64,000 nucleotides of DNA, from contig NZ_CP093397.1 in assembly GCF_029027585.1 (NCBI RefSeq), positions 868,001-932,000 of the forward strand, written 5' to 3'. A model generated the notes under the pieces. That model searched no databases and was not told where the DNA came from. It worked only from the letters and a program-made list of their open reading frames with translations. The position numbers were made by a program, and so were the translations under genes. The DNA is from Sulfurimonas sp. (GTDB lineage: Bacteria; Campylobacterota; Campylobacteria; Campylobacterales; Sulfurimonadaceae). Each line of letters opens with the position of its first letter. Position 1 is the first letter of the stretch. Below are positions 1 through 7,737 of the stretch, one piece after another.

Positions 1-2
1 TA

Positions 3-833
3 TCTCTAAAAAGAAGTCGTAACGAAGGTAAGCATAAACATGGAGATGTATTAAATATATCCATAAAAGATTACAACAAAAAGTCAAATAAATTTCATAC
101 AAACTACAAAGGCTATAAAGTTGGCATCGAATTTAAAAAACAAAAACTTGACATCGATCCTTATTTTTTAGGTCTTTGGCTTGGTGATGGAACAAGTTCA
201 AATGTTTCCATTGCAACAATGGACAGCGAAATCATTGAGTACCTTAGTCAATATGCAAACGAGCTAAACTTACAACTATCAGAGCAAACTCCTAAAGACA
301 AATGTCCTATGTACAGTATAACATCAGGTCAAAGAGGTGTATCTAAATACAAAGATATATCCTTACAAAAAAAGTTAAGAGATTTAGGTGTTTTAAATAA
401 TAAGCATATCCCACATAACTATATACAAAATTCACAGAAAAATAGACTTAAACTTTTAGCAGGTTTACTAGATAGCGATGGTTACTATGATGCTAAATTT
501 AATGTATTTGAGATAGTTCAAAAAGATGAACGATTATCGCATCAGATAAAATATCTTGCAGACTCTCTTGGCTTTCGAGTTTCTTTAAAAACAAAAAAAG
601 CAAGAATCAAAAAAATAAATTATGAATGTGATGTTTATCGTCTTCGTATTGTTGGTGATTTAGACAAAATTCCAACAAAAATCTCAAGAAAAAAAGCAAG
701 AAAACTACTTGCAAAAAGAGATGTTCAACATACTGGTATAAATGTAGAGTATGATAAAGTAGATGATTATTACGGATTTACAATTGATGGAAACCATCTT
801 TTCTTACTAGAAGATATGACAGTTACACATAAC
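3..833 (+). other. Intein with LAGLIDADG homing endonuclease, inserted in the DnaB P-loop (partial)
   Basis: In frame with dnaB, this segment encodes two LAGLIDADG-type motifs: LGLWLGDG (165-191) and LLAGLLDSDG (453-482). It ends with the intein blocks YGFTIDGNHLFLLEDMTVTHN, with HN at 828-833 directly before Thr-Ser of the helicase. An asparagine at the end followed by threonine as the first extein residue is the standard splice junction. The helicase P-loop would read GK-TS across the junction, so the protein must splice to be active. The N-terminal splicing block lies upstream of the window. Confidence 0.93.
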
Positions 834-1667
834 ACCTCATTTGTGCTTAACACAGTAAATTCTCTTATAACTCAGGGTAAAGGTGTGGCATTTTTTTCTT
901 TAGAGATGCCAGCAGAACAACTTATGTTAAGACTTCTTAGTATTCAAACATCTATACCTCTTACCCAACTGCGTCTTGGTGATATGAACGATGAACAATG
1001 GAGTTCACTGCATGGTGCGATAGATAAAATGAATAGTGCCAAACTATTTGTTGATGACCAAGGAAGTATAAATATAAATCAACTTCGTTCTAAACTAAGA
1101 AAACTTAAAAATCAGCACCCAGAAATAGAAATAGCAGTCATTGATTATTTACAAATTATGAGTGGTGTCGGAACACAAGACAGACATTTACAAGTTTCTG
1201 AAATATCTCGTGGCTTAAAAATGCTCGCTCGTGAGTTAGACATGCCAATAGTCGCACTTTCTCAACTTAACCGTACTCTTGAGGCTAGAAATGATAAACG
1301 ACCTATGCTGAGCGATATTCGTGAGTCTGGTTCTATTGAGCAAGATGCAGATATTATTCTTTTTGTTTATCGTGATGATGTTTATCTTTATAAAGAAGAA
1401 AAAGAGCGAGAAAAAGCTGCTAAAAATGATGGTAAAGAGTTTATATCTGAATATATAGAAAAAGATGAAGAAGATGCAGAAATTATCATCGGAAAACAAA
1501 GAAATGGTCCAACAGGACATGTGAAACTTGTTTTTCAGAAAAAACTTACTCGCTTTGTCGATGCTCCTAAATTCTCAGCAGGAGTTGAAACAAGCTATGA
1601 AAATATTGATACTCGTTCTGCAAATATCGATATTGGAAATAACTCCATTTCAATGCCCCCTCTTTAG
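3..1667 (+). CDS. dnaB: Replicative DNA helicase DnaB, C-terminal part, interrupted by an intein (5' end outside window)
   Basis: The reading frame is already open at base 3, so the gene starts upstream and the ATG at 219 lies inside the intein. The C-terminal extein (834-1667) has the RecA-fold motor of DnaB: TSFVLN completing the P-loop, FFSLEMPAEQL, the Walker B strand IAVIDYLQIM, SQLNRTLEARNDKRP, DIRESGSIEQDAD and the arginine-finger region IIGKQRNGPTG. DnaB unwinds DNA as a hexamer at the replication fork. A lysine- and glutamate-rich insert lies between the VYRDDVY and IIGKQRNG segments. The gene is followed without a gap by comEC, the order also known in Helicobacter pylori (HP1362-HP1361). 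Function is secure; only the N-terminal domain and the start of the intein cannot be seen. Confidence 0.96.
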   Translation, partial: SLKRSRNEGKHKHGDVLNISIKDYNKKSNKFHTNYKGYKVGIEFKKQKLDIDPYFLGLWLGDGTSSNVSIATMDSEIIEYLSQYANELNLQLSEQTPKDKCPMYSITSGQRGVSKYKDISLQKKLRDLGVLNNKHIPHNYIQNSQKNRLKLLAGLLDSDGYYDAKFNVFEIVQKDERLSHQIKYLADSLGFRVSLKTKKARIKKINYECDVYRLRIVGDLDKIPTKISRKKARKLLAKRDVQHTGINVEYDKVDDYYGFTIDGNHLFLLEDMTVTHNTSFVLNTVNSLITQGKGVAFFSLEMPAEQLMLRLLSIQTSIPLTQLRLGDMNDEQWSSLHGAIDKMNSAKLFVDDQGSININQLRSKLRKLKNQHPEIEIAVIDYLQIMSGVGTQDRHLQVSEISRGLKMLARELDMPIVALSQLNRTLEARNDKRPMLSDIRESGSIEQDADIILFVYRDDVYLYKEEKEREKAAKNDGKEFISEYIEKDEEDAEIIIGKQRNGPTGHVKLVFQKKLTRFVDAPKFSAGVETSYENIDTRSANIDIGNNSISMPPL

Positions 1668-2930
1668 ATGCGTCTAGAGAGAGTTGAACTTTTTACAAAA
1701 AAAGAGTTCCTCTCCTTTTTACTTTTTTGCCTTTTTATTTTCACCTATTCTCTTCTCATAGACTACAAAAACTATAAACAACTAACTCGTTTTGACTCTG
1801 CCCTAGTTAACGCCACTGTTTTAAAGCAATACTCAAAAACAAAAGGTAAAAAAGAGTATCAAATATTAAAACTCAAAACTGATCATGGCTCTATTTTTTA
1901 TACAAGTGCAAGAAAAAAATTTCAAGAAGTTAAAGGAAAAAAACTACATCTTGAAATCTATCCAAAAGAGTTAAATTTTCACCAATACCTTACAAGTTTT
2001 TATGCCTTTAGTAAAGTTTTGTTCATAGATAAAAAACAAACTTTAAAACAAAAACTCAACTCCTTCATAGCATCTAAACATAAAGATGAAAATATAACAA
2101 AGATTTATCAAGCCTTATTTACTGCCTCCTCGCTAAGTAAAAACTTACAAACTACTTTTTCAACTCTTGGAGTATCACACCTTTTAGCTATAAGTGGTTT
2201 TCATTTAGGAGTTTTAAGTGCCCTACTCTTTTTCTTATTTCGCCCTATTTATACTTTTTTTCAAAATAGATATTTTCCCTATACAAACTCAAAAACTCAT
2301 CTATTTTTACTTGTCGTTTCTTTTTTATTTTCATATCTTTTATTTTTAGATTCGCCACCCTCTTTACTTCGCTCTTTTGTTATGCTACTTATTGGTTTCA
2401 TACTTTATGACAGAGGTATAAAAATAATCTCGATGCAAACCTTAGCTTTAACAATTATTTTAATCTTATCTTTTGCACCAAAACTTTTTTTCGCACTCGG
2501 TTTTTGGCTATCTGTAAGTGGTGTATTTTATATCTTTTTATTTCTTATTCACTTTAAGCATCTAAACAAAATTTTACAGTTTGTCTTAGTTCCATTTTGG
2601 GTGTATCTTATGATGTTACCATTATCTCTATCTATCTTTGGAAGTTTTAGCATCTATCATCCACTATCCATTTTATGGACAACACTCTTTAGTATTTTTT
2701 ATCCACTTAGTATTGTTTTGCATCTTGTTGGCTTTGGAGATTTGTTTGATGGCTTGTTAAACTCTTTTTTACTTTTGCAACAAAATCAAACTACTATAAA
2801 ACTTGACTATTTATATCTTGTTTTATTTGTATTTATTTCAATTTTAAGTATTTTTAAAAAGAGTATTATTTGGCTCTTACTTAGTTTTGCTCTGCTTATT
2901 TTCATATACGCGATTTATCATGTAACATAG
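1668..2930 (+). CDS. comEC: ComEC/Rec2-family DNA uptake channel protein
   Basis: This is a 420-residue multi-pass membrane protein with the competence-domain signature LGVSHLLAISGFHLGVLSALLF in its middle (residues about 165-190), preceded by a soluble N-terminal region and followed by about seven hydrophobic segments. ComEC carries single-stranded DNA across the inner membrane during natural transformation. The protein is short for the family: it lacks the C-terminal metallo-beta-lactamase domain of Bacillus ComEC, as the H. pylori version HP1361 also does. Its ATG follows the dnaB stop codon with no gap, so the genes are probably co-transcribed. The 3' end overlaps the convergent yihY-like gene by 54 bases. 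Confidence 0.85.
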   Translation: MRLERVELFTKKEFLSFLLFCLFIFTYSLLIDYKNYKQLTRFDSALVNATVLKQYSKTKGKKEYQILKLKTDHGSIFYTSARKKFQEVKGKKLHLEIYPKELNFHQYLTSFYAFSKVLFIDKKQTLKQKLNSFIASKHKDENITKIYQALFTASSLSKNLQTTFSTLGVSHLLAISGFHLGVLSALLFFLFRPIYTFFQNRYFPYTNSKTHLFLLVVSFLFSYLLFLDSPPSLLRSFVMLLIGFILYDRGIKIISMQTLALTIILILSFAPKLFFALGFWLSVSGVFYIFLFLIHFKHLNKILQFVLVPFWVYLMMLPLSLSIFGSFSIYHPLSILWTTLFSIFYPLSIVLHLVGFGDLFDGLLNSFLLLQQNQTTIKLDYLYLVLFVFISILSIFKKSIIWLLLSFALLIFIYAIYHVT

Positions 2931-3710
2931 CTTCAAGCCATAAATGAAAATAATCCAAGAAACATAAATCCATAAAAATAAAAACATCATAATAGCAAAC
3001 GAACCATACATAGTTGTATATGATTTATTGTAAAAAACATACTCTATAAAAGCATTTTTTGAAATACTAAATACGATAGCAATGATAAAAGAGCTAATCA
3101 AAGATGCTCTTGGATTTATCTTTGTATTTGCTGCAATTTGAAAAATAAGAAAAAACAACGCCCAAATGATAATATAAGGAACAAGAGGAAGAATATTTAT
3201 GCCAGATGTAATCTCATTTGACTCTATAACAACAGCTAATTTTGCGGTTATATAAAAAGACGCACCTAATGCAATAGGGGTTAGAGTTAACATAGTCCAG
3301 TAAGTTGTAACTGACTCCCAAAGTGTTCTTTGTTTTGCATGAAAAATCTTGTTTGCTATAAACTCAAAGTTCTTAAAAAACAAAAGTGAAGCAACTAAAA
3401 TCATCACAAGACCGATAACCCCCATCTTTGCAGAGTTTTTCAAAAAACCATCTATATGCCCCATAACAGCTTCAGAATTTACAGGCATAAGATTTGAGAA
3501 TATAAATGTTTTTATACTCTCATAATGTTCTGCAAAACTTGGCAGAGAAGTTAAAAGTGTAAGCATTATAAGAAGTAGCGGGATAATAGTAAAAATAGTA
3601 TAGTAACTAAGACTTGCAGCAAAAAGAGTTAGTTCTTTATCTATAAATGTGCTAAGAAAAAACTTTGTATGTCTGTAAATATAGTTTAGTTTTTCTCTGT
3701 TTTCACTCAT
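2877..3710 (-). CDS. YihY/UPF0761-family inner membrane protein
   Basis: This 277-residue protein has about six transmembrane segments and the family features LFAASLSYYTIFTIIPLLL near the N-terminus and FLFLWIYVSWIIFIYGLKL near the C-terminus. The family was once labelled ribonuclease BN, but that activity belongs to another protein; the true role of the YihY family is not known. It lies 9 bases downstream of glcD and is probably the last gene of a pgbA-glcD-yihY operon. Its 3' end overlaps comEC on the opposite strand. Confidence 0.85.
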   Translation of the reverse strand: MSENREKLNYIYRHTKFFLSTFIDKELTLFAASLSYYTIFTIIPLLLIMLTLLTSLPSFAEHYESIKTFIFSNLMPVNSEAVMGHIDGFLKNSAKMGVIGLVMILVASLLFFKNFEFIANKIFHAKQRTLWESVTTYWTMLTLTPIALGASFYITAKLAVVIESNEITSGINILPLVPYIIIWALFFLIFQIAANTKINPRASLISSFIIAIVFSISKNAFIEYVFYNKSYTTMYGSFAIMMFLFLWIYVSWIIFIYGLKLCYMINRVYENKQSKTK

Positions 3711-3719
3711 ATTTAGCCT

Positions 3720-5105
3720 TTAGTTTAGTCCCATCTTAGCAGGATTTAAAATATTATTTGGGTCAAAAGCTTTTTTTATAGACTTAAAAAGATTCATCTC
3801 TTGCTCTGTAAAAGCCATACTCATATAGGGAGCTTTTGCAAGTCCTATACCATGCTCACCACTCAAAGTTCCACCCAAGTCAATAGTTGCTTGGAAAACT
3901 TCCTCTATCGCCTTGTAAGCAATTTTAACCTGCTCAGGGTCACTTCCATCTACCATAACATTTGTATGAACATTTCCATCACCTGTGTGACCAAAACATG
4001 GTATATTTATCTTGTACTTATCAGCAATGGCGTAAAATTTTTCTAAAAGTTCAGGTAAAGCCGCACGAGGAACTGTTACATCTTCATTTAGTTTTTTACT
4101 TCCATAAATACTTAAAGACTGTGATGCATTTCTTCTTGCAAACCAAATATCAGCCGCCTCTTTTTTATCTTTAGCAATTTTAAATTCCCTACAACCATTT
4201 TCACAAAAAACTTTCTCTATTTGAGCTAACTGAAAATCCAAATCTTCTACTAAGTTTCCATCAACATCTGTAACTAAAAGTGCCCCAGCATCTACTGGTA
4301 AACCTTTGTTGAAAGTTTTCTCAACCGCTCGTATGGTTAAGTTGTCTAAAAACTCCATTGCAACAGGTGTAATTCCACTTGCCATAGTTTTATAAACTGC
4401 TTCCATAGCTTCACTAACACTATCAAAAATTCCCATTGCAGTTTTAGTTAACTTTGGTTTAGGAATTAGTCTTAAAGTTATTTCACTTAAAACCGCTAAA
4501 GTACCTTCAGATGCTATTAAAATTCCGCTAATGTTATAACCTGCTACATCTTTTATGGTTCTTTTTCCTGCTTTAATAACATCGCCATTTGGTAAAACAG
4601 CGCGAGTTGCCATTACATAATCTTTTGTAATTCCATACTTTGCAGCTCTCATACCACCAGCATTTTCACTTACATTTCCGCCGATTGTTGAGTAGTCTTG
4701 AGATGCTGGGTCTGGTGGATAAAAAAGTCCTACCTCTTCAACAGCTTTTTGCAAATCCATATTAATAACCCCAGGTTGAACGATAGCCACCATATTTTTC
4801 ATATCTATCTCTAAAATCTTATTCATATGCTTCTCAAAAGCCAAAACAATCCCACCACTACTTGGCAAGGCACCACCTGTAAAACCACTACCTGCTCCAC
4901 GAGGAACAATAACTATTCTTTTTTCATTACAGTGTTTTAAAATTGCACTTATATCTTCTTCGTTTCTTGGAAATATAACAGCATCTGGCTCAAAATGCTC
5001 TCTTGTTGCATCATAAGAGTAAGCGATTAAATGTGCTTTATCAATGTAGATGTTTTCACTTGAAACTATTGAAGTAAAATGTTCTATGTCTTTTGCATCT
5101 ATCAT
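3720..5105 (-). CDS. glcD: FAD-linked oxidase, glycolate oxidase subunit GlcD type
   Basis: This 461-residue protein has the FAD-binding PCMH domain with PRGAGSGFTGGALPSSGG (residues about 68-86) and DPASQDYSTIGGNVSENAGGMRAAKYG. The C-terminal oxidase domain has the PCFGHTGDGNVH motif and ends in GTLSGEHGIGLAKA...FDPNNILNPAKM. It is typical of GlcD and D-lactate dehydrogenase flavoproteins, which oxidise 2-hydroxyacids. No GlcE or GlcF subunit lies beside it, so the substrate is uncertain. Its start codon overlaps the stop of the upstream pgbA-like gene (ATGA). The same pair occurs in H. pylori (HP0508-HP0509) and Campylobacter jejuni (Cj1214c-Cj1213c). Confidence 0.9.
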   Translation of the reverse strand: MIDAKDIEHFTSIVSSENIYIDKAHLIAYSYDATREHFEPDAVIFPRNEEDISAILKHCNEKRIVIVPRGAGSGFTGGALPSSGGIVLAFEKHMNKILEIDMKNMVAIVQPGVINMDLQKAVEEVGLFYPPDPASQDYSTIGGNVSENAGGMRAAKYGITKDYVMATRAVLPNGDVIKAGKRTIKDVAGYNISGILIASEGTLAVLSEITLRLIPKPKLTKTAMGIFDSVSEAMEAVYKTMASGITPVAMEFLDNLTIRAVEKTFNKGLPVDAGALLVTDVDGNLVEDLDFQLAQIEKVFCENGCREFKIAKDKKEAADIWFARRNASQSLSIYGSKKLNEDVTVPRAALPELLEKFYAIADKYKINIPCFGHTGDGNVHTNVMVDGSDPEQVKIAYKAIEEVFQATIDLGGTLSGEHGIGLAKAPYMSMAFTEQEMNLFKSIKKAFDPNNILNPAKMGLN

Positions 5106-5875
5106 TTTTTAGCCTTCATGTTAAAGTTTTTAATTGCTTCTTTTAACTTTTCGTTCTCTGGATTTGCTTCACTCAAAAGTCCAAAATAATATGGTTCATA
5201 CACTTCTAACTCATCATTTCCAGCTCCAAACCAGTTTGCTTCTATATTATCAACTCTTGAGAAAAATGGAAGTTTGATACTCTCTTGCTTTAGATGTGCA
5301 TCTGTAACATTTAAAATCTTAAAACTTTTAGAGTCAACTGTATAAAGTTTTTCATCTAAAAAGAAAAAGACTAAACCAACAGAAGTTGCAATAGAAAGCT
5401 TTTTAAAATCTTCACGAAGTGGTGTTGGATGACCATTAAAAGATAAAATAGTTGCGAAAATATCAGGATGAACCCATTGTAGGTGCTTCACACTTTTTGT
5501 AATTCTATAATAAATCTCATCATTTGGAGCGATTAAAACACCTCTTGTGTAACCAAAAGCTAAGATTGCAGTATCTCCAACCTTTACACTCCATCTACCA
5601 CTTGGTAAAGAGTTGTTTCTTAGAGCATCATAAGGTGTCATTTTTAGTGTCGCTATTTTACTTTGTTTATCATACGAAATTACTTCTATATTTTTCAAAA
5701 TTACACTATGACCATCTGCAATAATATGAGAAATAAAACCACTCATACCCATGTCAATTTTATTTATTTTTATCGTTGCCAAACTATTTTGCTCGTCGAT
5801 GCTAACAAGTGGAGATTTTACAACTCCCGCCATTAAACTAGATACAAAAACCAATATTAAAATTATATGCTTCAT
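5102..5875 (-). CDS. Exported protein with PgbA N-terminal-like domain
   Basis: This 257-residue protein starts with a signal peptide (hydrophobic ILILVFVSSLMAG). The rest resembles the N-terminal domain of the Helicobacter plasminogen-binding proteins PgbA/PgbB. The assignment rests mainly on gene order: in H. pylori and C. jejuni the same exported protein sits between an M23 peptidase and glcD. It lacks the long lysine-rich C-terminal extension of pathogen PgbA, so plasminogen binding should not be assumed and the ancestral role is unknown. It overlaps glcD by 4 bases and is divergent from the csd3-like gene. Confidence 0.7.
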   Translation of the reverse strand: MKHIILILVFVSSLMAGVVKSPLVSIDEQNSLATIKINKIDMGMSGFISHIIADGHSVILKNIEVISYDKQSKIATLKMTPYDALRNNSLPSGRWSVKVGDTAILAFGYTRGVLIAPNDEIYYRITKSVKHLQWVHPDIFATILSFNGHPTPLREDFKKLSIATSVGLVFFFLDEKLYTVDSKSFKILNVTDAHLKQESIKLPFFSRVDNIEANWFGAGNDELEVYEPYYFGLLSEANPENEKLKEAIKNFNMKAKK

Positions 5876-5988
5876 TAACTCTCTTTTTATAATTTATTAA
5901 TGCGATTATATCAAATAAACCTCTCACTAAGCCAAGTTTTGTTAGAGTTTGCAGATTATTTTTTAATATTTAAGATTTTAGGATTTTG

Positions 5989-7173
5989 ATGATACGATTT
6001 TTTATACTTTTTTTACTTACAACTGCTCTTTTTGGCTCACAAGTTGAGCGTTTTAGATGGATAAAAGGCGAAACTTATCTTATCTTTTTGGAAAAACAAA
6101 ACTTACCTGTTAAAAGACTATACTATGAGCTTGATATAGATGACCAAAGATTAACAGAAGAGATGCGAACAGGTGTTCATTGTCAAATATTAAGAGATAG
6201 TGAGGGAAGGATAGAACAAGTCTTACTTCCACTAAATGATGAACTACAGATTCATATCTATAAAAACAAAAATCTTTATCATTTTGAAGCAATTCCTATA
6301 ATTAGCAGTTCTAAAGTAGAAGCCTTCACACTAAAAATAAAAAATTCTCCATATTATGACATCATCAAAGCAACTGGTTCAAAAAAACTTGCACAAATTT
6401 TTGTTTCAAATTTTAGAAATTCGCTAAACTTTAAAAGAGATTTAAGGGTTGGCGATACACTTGTTCTTATTTATGAGCAAAAATATCGTCTTGGTCGTCC
6501 TTTTTCGATGCCTATACTAAAAACTGCTATGATTGAGATGAGAAAAAAACAACACTTTATCTACTTAAATGGCGATGGTCGATATTATGATGAAAAAGGG
6601 CATGAGGTTGAAGGTTTTTTACTGGCTCGTCCAGTTCGAGGGGCAAGAATCTCTTCATACTTTACAAAAAGAAGATGGCATCCAATCCTACATAAATGGA
6701 AAGCGCATCTTGGAATCGACTATGCTGCAAGGCGTGGAACACCAATTATTGCCGCTGGAAGCGGAAGAATTATCTATGCATCTAGACTTGGAACTTATGG
6801 AAAACTTGTAAAAATCAGACATGCTGATGGATACGAAACAAGATACGCTCACTTAAAATCATTTCGTAGAGGAATAAGACGAGGAAAGTATGTAAAAAAA
6901 GGTCATACTATTGGCTATGTTGGAAGCACTGGTCGCTCAACTGGTCCCCACCTTCACTTCGAGCTTAGAAAAAGAGGTCGAGCTATAAACCCTCTTCGTG
7001 TTGTTCAAGTTACTACAAAAAAATTAAAAGGAAAAGAGAAAAAAGCCTTTTTGAAGCTTCAGAAAAATTATAATGAGAGCATTGCTTTGCATCTAGCAAA
7101 TGAAACATCATTTACTAAACCTCAAAAAGTAGAAAGTTTTTGCTACTTTTATAATGGAGCATATTGTGAATAA
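5989..7173 (+). CDS. M23-family peptidoglycan endopeptidase, Csd3/HdpA-like
   Basis: This protein has an N-terminal signal or anchor segment (FFILFLLTTALFGSQ), an accessory region, and a C-terminal LytM/M23 domain. The zinc ligands are visible in HLGIDYAARRGTPIIAAGSG and GPHLHFELRKRGRAINPL. Family members cut peptidoglycan peptide cross-links; the H. pylori relative at the same locus (HP0506, Csd3/HdpA) controls helical cell shape. A TTG at 5986 precedes the ATG; I chose ATG 5989, which has AGGA about 7 bases upstream. It is divergent from the pgbA-like gene and overlaps the Nudix gene at its 3' end. Confidence 0.88.
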   Translation: MIRFFILFLLTTALFGSQVERFRWIKGETYLIFLEKQNLPVKRLYYELDIDDQRLTEEMRTGVHCQILRDSEGRIEQVLLPLNDELQIHIYKNKNLYHFEAIPIISSSKVEAFTLKIKNSPYYDIIKATGSKKLAQIFVSNFRNSLNFKRDLRVGDTLVLIYEQKYRLGRPFSMPILKTAMIEMRKKQHFIYLNGDGRYYDEKGHEVEGFLLARPVRGARISSYFTKRRWHPILHKWKAHLGIDYAARRGTPIIAAGSGRIIYASRLGTYGKLVKIRHADGYETRYAHLKSFRRGIRRGKYVKKGHTIGYVGSTGRSTGPHLHFELRKRGRAINPLRVVQVTTKKLKGKEKKAFLKLQKNYNESIALHLANETSFTKPQKVESFCYFYNGAYCE

Positions 7174-7732
7174 AATAGACTCTATAACAAAACTGCAAAA
7201 TCCAAAATTTGTAATACCTGTAAAGATAAACTACACTCAAAATGGCAAAAAGAAAGAGTGGGAATCGGTTAAAACGATTGACTGTGTTTCAATTTTAATC
7301 TATCATAAAACAAAAAAAGCCTTTGTTCTTGTAAAACAACTCCGCATCCCAGTTCTTCATGCAAATGAGAAAGATGGAATGATGTATGAACTTTGTGCGG
7401 GACTTATAGATAAAGACACTTCAATAGTTCAAATCGCAAAAGAAGAGATTTTAGAAGAGTGTGGTTATGATATACCTGTGCAAAATTTACAAAAAATAAC
7501 TTCATTTTACACAAGTGTTGGCATCTCTGGAACTAAACAAACACTATTTTATGCTGAATGTGATGAGACTATGAAAGTAAATAATGGTGGTGGCTTAGAA
7601 GATGAAGAAATAGAAGTAATATATCTTCCGATAAACAAAGCAAAAGAGTTTATGTTTGATGAAGATAAACAAAAAACACCTAGTATGATTATGTCTTTTT
7701 ACTGGTTTTTTGATAATATATTAACGCAATAA
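7166..7732 (+). CDS. Nudix hydrolase, nucleoside-diphosphate-sugar type
   Basis: The protein has a Nudix fold with MMYELCAGLIDKDTS...AKEEILEECGYD and then TSVGISGTKQTLFYAE, a layout like ADP-ribose and UDP-glucose diphosphatases (for example human NUDT14). The metal-binding glutamates of the EExxEE core are present, but the first glutamate of the classical box is Thr and the arginine is Glu. An ATG at 7154 is in frame; GTG 7166 is preferred because GGAG lies 6 bases before it. It overlaps the end of the csd3-like gene, so the two are translationally linked. The substrate is not known. Confidence 0.8.
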   Translation: MNKIDSITKLQNPKFVIPVKINYTQNGKKKEWESVKTIDCVSILIYHKTKKAFVLVKQLRIPVLHANEKDGMMYELCAGLIDKDTSIVQIAKEEILEECGYDIPVQNLQKITSFYTSVGISGTKQTLFYAECDETMKVNNGGGLEDEEIEVIYLPINKAKEFMFDEDKQKTPSMIMSFYWFFDNILTQ

Positions 7733-7737
7733 CATCC

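Noticed and set aside
219..221. dnaB start at ATG 219
   Set aside because: The frame is open upstream to base 3 and this ATG is inside the intein; the gene continues beyond the window edge.
2877..3710. Ribonuclease BN
   Set aside because: This older name for the YihY family is not supported; RNase BN activity belongs to RNase Z/ElaC.
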